Part shown: piece by piece, positions 11,277-21,844 of the stretch | Numbering within the stretch: the first letter of the stretch is position 1 | Layout: the number at the start of each line of letters is the position of its first letter | Assembly (NCBI RefSeq): GCF_029873635.1 | Contig: NC_080418.1 | Location: 8,566,562 to 8,630,561, forward strand | Length of the DNA stretch: 64,000 nucleotides | DNA from: Malania oleifera | Lineage: Eukaryota > Streptophyta > Magnoliopsida > Santalales > Ximeniaceae | Direction of reading: 5' to 3' | Notes under the pieces: generated by a model | Seen by the model: only the letters and a program-made list of their open reading frames with translations | What the model was told of the DNA's origin: nothing | Databases searched by the model: none | Program-made: the position numbers and the translations under genes

Positions 11277-11530
11277 CTTCTTCTTTCTTCAGTTAACTTT
11301 ACATATATATATATATATATATATTTCTCTTATTTCAATTAGTTCTTTTTTTAAATCCAATATAATAATGTTTAATTTAATAACTAATTATTTAATTAAT
11401 CTTAATTCAATTTAATTTTTAAATTTTTTTTCTTTTTTTTTCTTTTTCCCACGTCATTCCTTTTATTTATTTATTTGTTATTTTATTTATTTTTTTTATT
11501 TCAATCATTTCAATTTTTCGGGTCTTTACA
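9007..11530 (-). mobile_element. Solo LTR, 2524 bp (TSD ACGGG), in gag of element 2
   Basis: ACGGG at 9002-9006 is repeated at 11531-11535. The plus strand runs TGTAACGCCCCGAACCC to CGGGTCTTTACA. The promoter side is on the right: microsatellites and AT-rich DNA at 11120-11530, then the leader block near 11040, so transcription would be leftward. A minisatellite-like pair of blocks of about 180 bp lies at 9555-9880, each with ACCCGCCC and GAGCACTCACCTTACTCAG. The conserved box, here GAGACACATCTCAGTAAGGG, is at 9408-9429. No palindrome array is seen in its U3. Confidence 0.9.
11122..11325. repeat. Microsatellite cluster: (GA)n, (TTC)n, (TA)n
   Basis: A GA tract of about 64 bp at 11123-11186 is followed by TTC repeats at 11247-11287 and a TA tract at 11301-11324. 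A 97-residue ORF across them is an artefact of the repeats. Confidence 0.9.
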
Positions 11531-11535
11531 ACGGG

Positions 11536-12660
11536 GGCTTGTAGGCGGTGTGGTAAGAAAGGACATCTAGCTAGAGAATGTCGTATGTGGGGAAATAGTG
11601 GAGGCTCGCAACAGCCTTACAGAGGAAATACTCAGACGCAGCATAGTGGTCAACAAGGGGCACAACCCAAGCTAGGGTGTATTCTCTGATTCCAGGCGAC
11701 ACGGAGAACGCTGGTGATGTTGTCACATGTATTATTTACATGCTTTCTCATAAAGGTGTTGTATTATTTGATTCTGGGGCAACACATTCATTTATTTCCC
11801 AAGAATTTTCTAAACTGTGTGGATTAGAGGTGCAACTGTTAGATTATGAGCTGGTAGTGGCTACGCCGTCTGGGTTCGTAGTCGGGTGTAGCAAAGTAGT
11901 CCGTGACTTCTTGGTTGAAATTCAGGGGAGGGTACTACCAGCTGACCTTGTGGTATTTGATATGTATGGCTTTGATATCATCCTAGGGATGGATTGGCTA
12001 TCTGCCAGTATCGATTGCAACAGGAGAAAGGTGATGTTTAGACCGCCAAGGGAGCAGGAATTTAAGTTCCTAGGATCGTGTGTGCGTTCTGCACCACGGA
12101 TCCTTTCAGCTTTGCAAGTTAGAAGGCTACTTCTGAAAGGATGCCAAGGGTATCTAGTGTTTGTGAAAGACCCACCGGCTAAAGAACGTAAACTGGAGAT
12201 GATTGCAGTAGTGCGCGAGTTCCCTGATGTGTTTTCAGAGGACTTACCAAGATTACCTCCAGATTGTGAAGTGGAATTTTCTATAGAGTTAGCTCCAGGT
12301 ACCGCGCCGATATCGAAAGCTCTGTATCGTATGGCTCCAGCTGAATTGAAAGAGCTGAAAAACAACTTCAGGAGCTACTAGACAAGGGGTACATTCGACA
12401 TAGTATTTCTCCTTGGAGAGCACAAGTGTTTATTTGTGAAAAAGAAGGATGGGTCGATGAGGATATGCATCGACTACAGAGAACTTAACAAGGTGACGGT
12501 AAAGAACAAATATTCACAATCCAGAATTGATGATTTGTTTGACCAATTACAGAGTACGCAAATCTTCTTTAAAATTGATCTACGATTTGGGTATCACCAG
12601 TTGAAGGTGAAAGCAAAGGACATTCCTAAGACAACATTTTGAACTCGGTATGGCCATTAT
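11536..12660 (+). pseudogene. Zinc knuckle, protease and first half of RT of Ty3 element 2
   Basis: The gag frame resumes with a CCHC knuckle (CRRCGKKGHLAREC). A one-base frameshift near 11665 precedes the protease frame, which reads RVYSLIPGDTENAGDVVTC, then the active site LFDSGATHSF (about 11764) and YGFDIILGMDWL (about 11960). It runs on to FPDVFSEDLPRLPPDCEVEF and SKALYRMAP (about 12220-12340), the Ty3 RT entry region. After a break near 12380 the frame reads [26 protein letters not shown] and [15 protein letters not shown], then stops at 12642 and ends at TRYGHY where the LTR at 12661 begins. Confidence 0.9.
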
Positions 12661-13788
12661 TGTAGTGACCCGAAGAATAATAACATTTTAAGTATTAAAA
12701 AGGGAGAGAAAATAGAAACAGAAACAAAAGGAGACCATAATATTAAATAATCATAAATTTATAAAATTGCCCAGCTTCGTTGATGAACACAGGGTCTTGT
12801 CAACGAAGGTCTTCAGAATTTCGTCGACGAACACAGGGCTTCATTGATGAGAAAATACCGAGAGACCGTTCAGGCTGCTCTGAATTTCATCGACGAACAC
12901 AAGGCCTCGTCGACAAAATTTGTGAAGGGCTCGTCGATGAGGTGACGTGTCTCATCGACGAACCTGGCCCTATAAAAGGAGGAAAACCGGGATTTTTATC
13001 AGTTCTCTCACTACTCTCTCTCTCTCTCCTACGACTCTCTCTCCCTTCTCTCTTCACTTTTGGCCCCACCAGTCGCTGGATCGACGATCCGAAGCTACCA
13101 CGACCCTTCTGGCGGAGTTCTCTACACATCTATCAAAGCGGATCGTCAGGAAATCAAAATTGGAAATCATCTCAAATTCAGGGTAAGGCTTTTTAGTCTC
13201 CTTTTGGCCTTGTGGTAGTTATAGGAAATGATACATGCAGAAAAATATTGATGTTTAGTTCTGAAAAATATTGGTTTCAGGGTGTTTTGTAGGAGGCCCT
13301 GCGAGTATCGGGCTAGAGTACAGTAAGGGTTTTTCAGAGATAAGGTAAGGGATATATGCTAGGTTAGGAAATTTAAAAATATTATGCAGTATATTTATTT
13401 ATGAAAATTATGTACTCAAGTATGGTGTGGCTTGAGAATATGTATGTAGTATGGGAGTATGTTTTATGAATTGTAGTTTCATGATTTTATGTATTTTAGT
13501 GCTATGATTATGTGAATTACAGTACCATGATTTTACGGATTTTTAACACCATGATTATACAAATTACGAATACGGTATTATGATTATGTAGTTCCAGTAT
13601 TATGATTTATAGAGTTTAAAGCATGCCATGTTTTCTATTACCATAACATTCAAGTATGCAGACAGAGCATTTACAAAATATATAGACAGTCATACAAAGA
13701 TAGCATTGAGATGCCATAGTTATAGTATGTACAGAACAGAAAGATAGCGTTATGATAATTTTGAAAACATGATGAAAACAGTGAAAGA

Positions 13789-13829
<41 letters not shown>

Positions 13830-14721
13830 TATGTATATAATATCAGACCCTGTTGGACTATACATTTTATAGAACACGGTACTGTAGCTACATGGAGTAT
13901 ACAGTTTACAGAGTGCAACCACCTATTCAGATAATAGGTTGTAGGTCGATCGTATAGTGCCCTTGATGTGGACAGGCTCCCCATCAGATATGGGTAGAGG
14001 TGGGCAGATCGACCGAGGTAGTATAGTGATTTATCTGGTCGGCCAGCCAGTGTAGATCCCGCCTATGGACCGCACAACCCTATCATAAGGGGTTAAATCA
14101 TGACATACAAATATCCACAGGGGAACATTTACAGTTATTATTATGTATATTATGATTTACAGAGACCAGGGAGTTACTTATGTATGTTAAAAGTATTTTG
14201 AATAGTAACTTAAATACAGATGTGTTAAATGACATGAAAATGGTAATGAATATTATGATTTGTATTGTATTTATAGATCCAGATATACATGATTATATGG
14301 AAACATATTTTCACGATATGATGACTCATTTGCCACACACTAGTAATAGCATATATCGTCTTACTGAGCGTTGACTCATCCTAGTGTTGAAACCTTTTTC
14401 AGGTGATCCAGGTAGGCGAGCAGATCAGGCTCGCTGGTAGAGGGGTGTCTGTAGTGCCCTGACAACAAAGTGAGTACAGTGGAGGGTTTTTGTATTTGCC
14501 CTAGCTAGCTGAGGGCAATTTTGGGGAGTTAGTAACACATGTATATATTCTTTTGGGAAACATGATAGCACTCTGGTATTGTACAGTATGGTATATCATT
14601 ATGTATGGAAATGTTTATTTGTATTATGTTTCTCACTGCTTAGGATAATGTTATGGTATCAGACTAAGATAATTATTATAGTGGGAAAAAAAATCATGTT
14701 AATTAAGCAGGTTGTTGCACA
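12661..14721 (+). mobile_element. LTR of the GTCGAC-array family in RT of element 2, no clean TSD
   Basis: It starts TGTAGTGACCCGAAGAATAA and ends AAGCAGGTTGTTGCACA, closely similar to the ends of the solo LTR at 24869-26988. It carries eight palindrome units, a TATA box (12971-12978), CT tracts, a degenerate ATGATTATG-containing repeat (13430-13610), a (TA)n tract (13787-13826), the GGCCAGCCA...GCACAACCC block (14038-14110) and a diverged TACTGAGCGTTGACTCATCC box (14362). Flanking bases ATTAT and TTCGC do not match, and the host RT does not resume on the right. This junction is therefore rearranged. Confidence 0.8.
12776..12962 (+). promoter_or_regulatory. U3 palindrome array and TATA box of LTR 12661
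   Basis: Eight TCGTCGACGA-type units occur here, most with CpG transitions: TCGTTGATGA, TTGTCAACGA, TCATCGACGA, TCGTCGACAA and others. TATAAAAG follows at 12971-12978. Confidence 0.78.
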
Positions 14722-14804
14722 TTCGCCAGCAAATCACATAGCACAGTCCGTACGCTGGCAAAGCACATAGCTCGGCCCATACGCCGGCAATTCACATAGC
14801 TCAG
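14722..14804 (-). repeat. 31-bp minisatellite, left part (unit GTACGCTGGCAAATCACATAG)
   Basis: Units of about 31 bp containing CCGTACGCTGGCAA and CACATAGCTC run here and continue at 19547-19650. They were split by the solo LTR at 14805-19546. The same unit, in the same orientation, is found inside the LTR at 32135-34315. In the opposite orientation it is in the LTR at 24869-26988. This is probably a fragment of an inverted LTR. Confidence 0.8.
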
Positions 14805-15089
14805 TGTTGACCTTATAGGTCACACCCTGGTTTTGATAATGACAAACTCAATTGTATTTAATAAATATCCAGTTCATGTGCAGGTTTATACTAACATACA
14901 TTCAAGGGCACGTGAAAGCTTGAAGACAATTTCATATTCCCAATTGTAATATCTCTAAGTGAATTTTGTCTATAATAGTAATTAGGCTGTCTGTAATAGT
15001 AATTAGGGTACTGGTTTGTAATAAGCTCACACACATCACATGAATGATTTACTTTGTAAGCTCAAACCGAACCATAGAAAGACCTTAGA

Positions 15090-15645
15090 GTGTACCTTCG
15101 GGCGACCGAAGGTCGACCGACACCGGACTTTTTTGGTGTCTTCAAAATTGGACCCCAAGTGGCCTTAGGACACACACATATGCACATATATTTATTAGGC
15201 ACTTAAAATTGATTGAGTTGGGTCAATTCGGGACCGAAATGCACACTTGGTGCACTTTCGGTCGACCGAGCCAAACAGTTCAAATTGGCCCGGTCGACCG
15301 AAACCGGTCCGGGTCAACTATTTGACCCGGTCCCGGTCGACGGACCCCTTACAGGTCATTTGACTTCGGTCGACCGAACCACCTGGGAGTCAACTATTTG
15401 ACCCCCCGATCGACCGACCACTTTTGTACTCCAACAACTCGGTCGACCGAAGCGCCTCGGGAGAATTCCCAACAACTCGGTCGACCGAGCCATGCAGTTC
15501 AAAAAGGCCTCGGTCGACCGAAACTCGGAGATTTCAAAAATCGCCTTTACCCGGTCGACCGACCCCTTAGTTCAAAATGCCCTCGGTCGACCGAGCTACT
15601 TGAGTCCCGGTCGACCGAGCTACTTTTGGTCGACCGGACCTCTCG
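15090..15645 (+). promoter_or_regulatory. U3 array of about 14 CGGTCGACCGA palindromes
   Basis: About fourteen copies of CGGTCGACCGA, most exact, occur at spacings of roughly 20-45 bases with one larger gap (15120-15258). Between them lie recurring fillers such as AGTTCAAAA and GTCAACTATTTGACC. The array ends about 120 bases before TATATATA at 15767. The 62- and 101-residue ORFs here are by-products of the repeat. Confidence 0.85.
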
Positions 15646-18224
15646 GGTTGCCCTGATTTTTTTACCGCGATTAAATTTTTTAAACAGGGTTAAATTTTCT
15701 TAAGTGTCATTAATATTTTCTGAAAATTCCTAATAAGTCCCCAACGGTCAAAATTCTTGGTATGTCTATATATACTCCTTCATTTGGTGGATTAAGCACG
15801 GATTAGCAAATAAATTAAGAAAAATTTTCTCTCAAGCCAAATACTCATATTTGCCTCCTACTACTTACATTACTTTGAAAACCTACTCAAGCTTACACTC
15901 TTCATCTATCCAAATCATTTGTAAGTGTATTGAGTCTTTTATTTTTGGTTAGCTCTTCATATTGCTGTGTATTTGAATCGATTTTTGAGAGCATAACCTA
16001 AGTTTTCTTAGGAGACTTTGCCAATAAGCCTGCCCTAAGAAAGACTCTTTGTGACATCCCAAGTATTGCACTCTAGTTGCAATATCTTAGGAAGTTCATT
16101 TTTGTTTGGAGATTGCAAAAATACTTTCAAACATATTTGAATATCTTGTGGTGTTCATATTGATATATTTGGGAAAGGATATTCGTGTGTGTGTGATATA
16201 TATAAATCTTTGTGGTATTGTTTGTACAAGTTTTATAAATATGTATCATTTACCAAAAACAAAGATTATCTACTTTGCAATACAAGCACATACGCATTCT
16301 ATTGATTGATAATATTGAGGCTTGCTTGGTATTCTGTGTGAACACTCTTGACTGAATATTTTGAAGTGCACAGATTATTATTGACACTCTCACGTACGTG
16401 TTACACTGATAGAAAACATAGTTGAGAGATTGACATTTTAGACCACACAGAGCTTACATTTTAAATCACTTGTGGTGTTTGTGGTTATGCGCATTTGTGG
16501 TACATATCTGCTTTACTTGAAAGCACAATTGTATTGTACCTTTGATTGTATATCTGAGAGATTCCAGGCGTGGCCTGAGGGGGCGGTAATCCAGCCCAGT
16601 AAGGATTGGTGTAAAGGTTGAGGTCAGCCCCGCTAATTGACCTGGTTAAGGTTGAGGTCAGCCCTGTGGTAATTTGACCTGGTTTGTATAGGTGACGCTC
16701 CACCCGTTTAAGTGAGCAATGTAACACCCCGACCCCGAGGGGCCTGGGATATTAACTTTTTACTACTGATTTACAGCGGAAGCAAAATAAACTCAATTTT
16801 ATTCAAACCAGAGCGCTAATTATTCATGTTACAATCATTTATTTCAAAAGAAGAAAATTACACAAACGTAAATATCTGAAATCATACTATATTTCTAATT
16901 AATCTTTATTTTTTTCTAATCCCCACCCGCATGCTTGCTAAGCCTGCTTGCTAAGCCTGATTTCCGACATGTCCTTCAGAGTTATCTGAAATAAAATATG
17001 ATTGGGGTGAGACGACGCTCAGTAAGTAAATAAGATTATTATTAGTGTGTGGTCAAAATGAGCTTTTAAAGAATTTCGTAAAATAATATTTAATACTATA
17101 ATTTCAAGACTGCTTTTAGAATAAACATAACTTTAAAGATTTCTGCATAAAACTTTTGTCATCAATTTCAACAGTAAATTTTTACAATCATATACTATAA
17201 CTGCTAAATTAAACTTTTAACTTTAAAACTGTAAAAATATTTAATGATAAACATATACTTTTCCTTATACGTGTTCCTTAGATCGTCATTTAAGTACCAA
17301 AATGATTCTTTTCACGTAAACTTACACTTTTCCTTCAAATCATCAGTAACTTTGTACACGTAATTAAATGTGTATAAACATATATTATAAAAACCCACCC
17401 TTAGGCCTGTTTGCCGTAAGTCATGTTTACCCCCATAACTGGGTTGTGCGGTCCGAAGACTTGACTTAGCTGGCTGGCCGACCAAACTAAATCAACGTAC
17501 GTAAACTTTAAGTGAGATTTTCCTTATTAAGTCCTGGACTTAAACCAGGTGTGCACTTAGGAGAAATCCACTAACATAAATAACCACTCTGTAAACAGTG
17601 TGGGTGCACTCTGATCCGTATAAACTTTAAGCTGCGGTATCGAGCATCTGTAACTTTGAACTTTCGTTGCCATAAGGGGTTTGAAAATCATCTTATTATC
17701 ATTTATGCAATTTAAAATAATATCGTGAAAATCTCATCTTTACTCATATTTTCATAAAAATGCAACGTAAAAATAAACTCATGCCACACAATTTTTGTGT
17801 TAAAAATATATATAATTTTATTTTTGAATAGAAAGAAATGCTGAAAATTTACCCGAGGGGATTGGAACATTTCTTAACCCAAAAATAGATGCAAGTATAT
17901 TAAAGATAGAACTGGTATAATTAAATATGCGTAAAAATAAACTCATAGAAATTTTGTGGAACTAAGTAACATAATTAAAATTTACGTACAAAATAAACTC
18001 GGGTATGAATTTAAAATAAAAAGAAACTAACATAATCAAAATTTACTTACCTTCTTCTTTTACCGTGTGCTACGAACACAATAGTTATCTTTAAGAAATG
18101 AGATCGGAAAAAGTGGGTGATTGAGAATTTATTCAAAAATTCTCTCTCCACCACAAATTCTTTCACTCACTAATCCTTCTCTTCCTTGGAAAATTGTTGT
18201 GAAAAATGAAGGTTGAGAGCTCCC

Positions 18225-18232
18225 TATTTATA
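18225..18232 (-). promoter_or_regulatory. TATA box of solo LTR 16720-19265
   Basis: TATAAATAGGGAGC on the minus strand lies downstream of the GGGCCC palindrome array in the sense of transcription. Confidence 0.6.
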
Positions 18233-18582
18233 GGAAAATTTTGGGGAAGAAATAGAATTTATAAAAATGTGGGGAGATGGGTGAAATTATTATTATTTTT
18301 TTTTAAATTAAAGAATGGGCAAGGGATGGGCAAGGTATGGGTTGAGTATGGGATGGGGATGGAGGCCATGTGGGAGTGCTTGCCACCATTCCCACTAAAT
18401 AAATTTTTAATTAACTACTTACCTAATTAATTAATCAATTAGTTAATTAATTATTTTATTATTTTTTCTTAATCATTATTGTCATTATTATTATCATTGT
18501 TATTACTTATAAACTATTTTAAGTATTTATTTATTTTATTATTTATTTTTGAACAAGAATTAAATTTAAATTTTAAAAACTC

Positions 18583-19010
18583 ATGTGGGGCCCACAAGAC
18601 CATGTGGGGCCCACACAACTTCGAGACCCGAATGGATCCTACGTAACTCGAATAACTCTTATACGATTTTATGCATCCTACATAGCTTTGAGACTTGTGA
18701 AAACCTCCATACGGCTTCGGGACTTATGTGGGCCCCACACAGTCTTGTGGGCCCCGCATAGGATACCTATATTATTATTATTTTATCATATATCTCTACA
18801 AATTATATCAGTTAAAACATTATTTTATGTACTTATTTACGTATATAAACAGTGTCTTGTGGCTCCGGGACTCATGTGGACCCCACATAGTATTGTGGGC
18901 CCCACATATGATACCTATATTATTATTATCTTATTATGTATTTCGACAAATTATGTCTGTCAAAACACTATTTTATGTATATATACTTATTTACGTGTAC
19001 AAATAGTGTC
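18583..19010 (-). repeat. TGTGGGGCCCACA palindromes and a tandem duplication of about 140 bp
   Basis: Exact or near copies of TGTGGGGCCCACA occur at about 18583, 18603, 18727, 18744, 18875 and 18893. The block with GATACCTATATTATTATTAT and ACACTATTTTATGTA is present twice, at about 18727-18862 and 18873-19010. Confidence 0.8.
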
Positions 19011-19214
19011 TATCCTGTTTATCCTATGAAATTCCATTTTGACCAGGCCGACCTCTAGGGAGCGACTGAGCCGCAATGGTCTCTGAGCACTCGCTAAGAC
19101 AAGGTCTTTCTTAGGCATCAAATATGGAATCAAGGATCCTACAGAAAAATACTTATATATTGATATTAACTAAATGACCATTTTTATTATTTTATTATTA
19201 TTGTACTTTAATCA

Positions 19215-19254
<40 letters not shown>

Positions 19255-19546
19255 GGGTCATCACAAGCAAGGTATTGTGATAATCCTTGTGCTGGTTAGA
19301 AAAGGCGGGGACGTAGGCGGTTGGCCGAACCTCGATAACATATCCGCGTGTCATCTTCTCTTTACTGCTTTCTGATACTTGTGTGATTATTTAAACTGCT
19401 TCATCTGATCTCTGGCACATTTACATCATTTGCACTAGATTGACCCTAGGCTTGTGAACATACTGCTGCTAGGAGGAATACTTAGAAGGTAAAATTTAAA
19501 AATACCAATTCACCCCCCCCCTCTTGGGATCACGGTAAAGCTAACA

Positions 19547-19650
19547 CTCAGCCCGTACGCTGGCAAATCACATAGCTCGGTCCGTAAGCCGGCAAATCAC
19601 ATAGCCTAGCCCGTACGCTGGCAAATCACATAGCTTGGCCCATACGCCGG
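19547..19650 (-). repeat. 31-bp minisatellite, right part
   Basis: This continues the array at 14722-14804: CGTACGCTGGCAAATCACATAG and variants, ending ACGCCGGC where Ty3 RT sequence begins. Confidence 0.8.
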
Positions 19651-19800
19651 CTGGAACTGATTGCATTTCTAGGGCATGTGGTGTCCAAGGAAGGTGTATC
19701 AGTGGACCCAAGTAAGATAGAGGTAGTGGTGGACTAGGCAAGACCGAAGAATGTTCAGGAGGTCAGAAGTTTTCTGGGTCTTGCAGGTTACTACCGTCTA
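19651..19800 (+). pseudogene. Thumb-side RT fragment of Ty3 element 2
   Basis: The plus strand reads [26 protein letters not shown], a stop, then [20 protein letters not shown]. This is the RT segment that in element 1 lies at 3440-3590. The catalytic FIDD segment expected between 12660 and 19651 is missing. The fragment stops dead at 19800, where an inverted repeat begins. Confidence 0.88.
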
Positions 19801-19940
19801 TTTAATCACGTTGCATTTTAAAGGCCGATCAAATATTTCAATTATGGGCAATTTTCAATTGATAACTATCTGTTTTAATCAAAATTTTAATTATTTAAAA
19901 TTTAAAATTTATCTTTATAATAAAATGTAACGTGATTAAA
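19801..19940. repeat. 140-bp inverted repeat, MITE-like
   Basis: TTTAATCACGTTGCATTTTA at 19801-19820 is matched by its reverse complement at 19921-19940 with one mismatch. TA borders it on both sides, which could be a TA target duplication but may be chance. No known MITE terminus was recognised. Confidence 0.65.
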
Positions 19941-20436
19941 TATTTTAACCTAATAATTTTTCGTAGAAAATAAGTACTCAAGATTATTACTCATGTTTAG
20001 AGATGTAAATGGGACAAAGTAGATCTTGAATCCATTTTCCATGCCATCCTAAAACCTGCCATAGAGCATTAATTCCTCTTCATCTCATTAGAAGGTGTAA
20101 CAATTTTAATATTATTAAAACAAAATAGTTTATCTTACTTTGATGTAAGTATAGATAAAACACAATAATAAGAGTAAACGTTTCAAAGTTACGAATAATT
20201 GAATAAATTGCTTTCCACTTATTTTGACTTAAAAATAAATCCTAACTTCTAGTTTAATTCATTCAGGATATCAATTTTACTGTTATAGAGGCTAATCAGC
20301 CAAAGATTTCATCCATCTCAATCCATTAAAATCCAAGTAATAACGGTTTACAAATGGTTGCCCGACAGGAAGGGGGGTGTTTGGGACATAGGGCGTTTGT
20401 GAATTTTTTGGAGTTATTAAACGGTCAAACACGTTT
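19941..20436. other. AT-rich spacer, nothing recognised
   Basis: No ORF, repeat or gene-like signal was found in these roughly 500 bases. Confidence 0.6.
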
Positions 20437-21844
20437 TGAGAGTGGGGCCCACACATTAATAAATAATCCTTTATTATTATATATGGGGGTGTACCGTCAT
20501 ATATAATATATATGAGAAGATTGGTAAAAATGTATATTTGGGAAAATACTGCTATTATGTTGAAATGTATATATATTAGTATGAAATGCTAGGAAATATG
20601 ATTTTTAGAATGGAATGTACAGTTTGTTTAGCATTGTGTGACATGAATATTATTTTACCTGAAAAGTATTATGTGATGGAAATTTTATGAATAAAGCACG
20701 TTTTTACAGATTATGAGATAATGCAGTACATCATGGTTTCAAAATACATGATAAATGAATTATTTGTTCAACATGATATTTATGAAATATTCGATGCACG
20801 ACCATGATTGATAGCCGGTGCAAGGCCGTGTATGATATATGATTTCGCGCAAGGCCATATGTATGATTTTGGTGCAAGGCCACAAATATCAAAGTAAACG
20901 GCGCAAGGCCGTAAGTTTTTACATTATTACAGAACATGTTATCAATACATTTACATTAAACTGTATATTATCATGTATTATGTATTATCAGAACTCAGAT
21001 GATAGTTCAGTTCAGTTACAAGAGCACGGTACCATTGCTATACAAATCAGATATCTATGTTCAAACTTGTGCTAACCACCCTACAAGGGGGTGGGAGATG
21101 GATAGTCGATGTGGCTTTCAGTGTAGAGTTGTAGACGTCCACCTGGCAGTCCGGACCAGGGTGTAGCAGGCCCATCGTACTTACAGACATTTTTTACTCG
21201 GTAGTGGTCGGCCAGCCATTGTCGGGTCTTACCTTCGGGCTGCACAACCCGTCATAGGGGTAATACATGACATCAGCTAGTTATACATCCTTGGTGAATT
21301 TTCAGTATTATTAGTTATATCATTTTATGAACTATATGATTTATTATAAAATATGAAAGTATATGATTATTTAGTATGATATGATGAATGTTTTCAGGTA
21401 TATGAAATGTACTGTATATGTATAATTGCATCAAATATTCATGTTGCCACAAAGCTATATTTAGTTTATTTTCCCTTACTGAGAAGTGTCTCACCCCCGA
21501 ACTTAAATAATTTTCAGGAAACTCAAAAGGACCGGCGGATTGAGGCCGTCGTTGAGTCTGTTGTACTACCCCGTTAGGAGGGTAAGTTTGAACTAGGATT
21601 AGGAGATTTTGTTGTGGGATCCTAAAGTTATTTTTGTGTTTTTTGGAGATTGTATATAAACACAGTGTTTTGGATTATAGTTAACTCTGGTATTATGTAT
21701 TTGTGGTTATGAGAATGTGATTTACATTTACTGCTGCTTAGGTTTCCGCTATGAATGTTAGATGAGTCCCCGTTACCCTCGGATTCAGGTTGACCTTATC
21801 ATTAAATATGTTTTATTATATGATTAGATTAGCAGGTCATTACA
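20437..21844 (+). mobile_element. 3' part of an LTR (5' end missing)
   Basis: GTGGGGCCCACA at 20443 resembles the U3 palindrome of LTR 16720-19265. A GCAAGGCC-containing minisatellite of about 30 bp lies at 20812-20915. The GGTCGGCCAGCCATTGTC...GCACAACCC block is at 21207-21265, the GAAGTGTCTCACCCC box at 21483-21497, and the end GCAGGTCATTACA at 21832-21844. The start, TATA and leader seen in full-length relatives are absent or unrecognisable. Confidence 0.75.

Larger units (their letters stand above)
16720..19265 (-). mobile_element. Solo LTR, 2546 bp (TSD AGCAA), nested in 14805-19546
   Basis: AGCAA at 16715-16719 is repeated at 19266-19270. The plus strand runs TGTAACACCCCGACCCC to GGGTCATCACA. 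The minus strand shows the promoter order: palindromes TGTGGGGCCCACA and a duplicated block (18583-19010), TATAAATA (18225-18232), leader, the GGCCAGCCA/GCACAACCC block (17440-17490) and the TCTCACCCC box (17004-17026). It is a distant relative of the TGTAACRxCCCGA LTRs but with a different U3 array. Confidence 0.9.
14805..19546 (+). mobile_element. Solo LTR of a TGTTGRCC family (TSD CTCAG), itself interrupted
   Basis: CTCAG at 14800-14804 is repeated at 19547-19551, inside a minisatellite that rejoins when the insert is removed. The element runs from TGTTGACC to AAGCTAACA. Without its nested insert it is about 2.19 kb and non-coding. Its start (TTTTGATAATGACAAAC) and end (CAATTCACCCCCCCCCTCTTGG) match the solo LTR at 23199-27203. 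These ends recall LTRs of large plant copia elements such as the SIRE type (inference from memory). It carries a CGGTCGACCGA array (15090-15645) and a TATA box (15767-15774). Confidence 0.88.

Noticed and set aside
11122-11415. 97-codon ORF of Arg-Glu repeats and Phe runs
   Set aside because: Translation of GA, TTC and TA microsatellites.
13616-13984. 122-codon minus-strand ORF
   Set aside because: It crosses a (TA)n tract inside an LTR and has no homology that I recognise.
15090-15645. Regular short palindromic repeats with spacers, superficially like a CRISPR array
   Set aside because: The repeat is only 11 bp, spacing is irregular, fillers recur, and the array lies inside a plant LTR with a target-site duplication. 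There are no cas genes.
18583-19029. 148-codon plus-strand ORF
   Set aside because: It spans the duplicated block of an LTR and encodes two near-repeats with no known domain. It is a by-product of the repeat.
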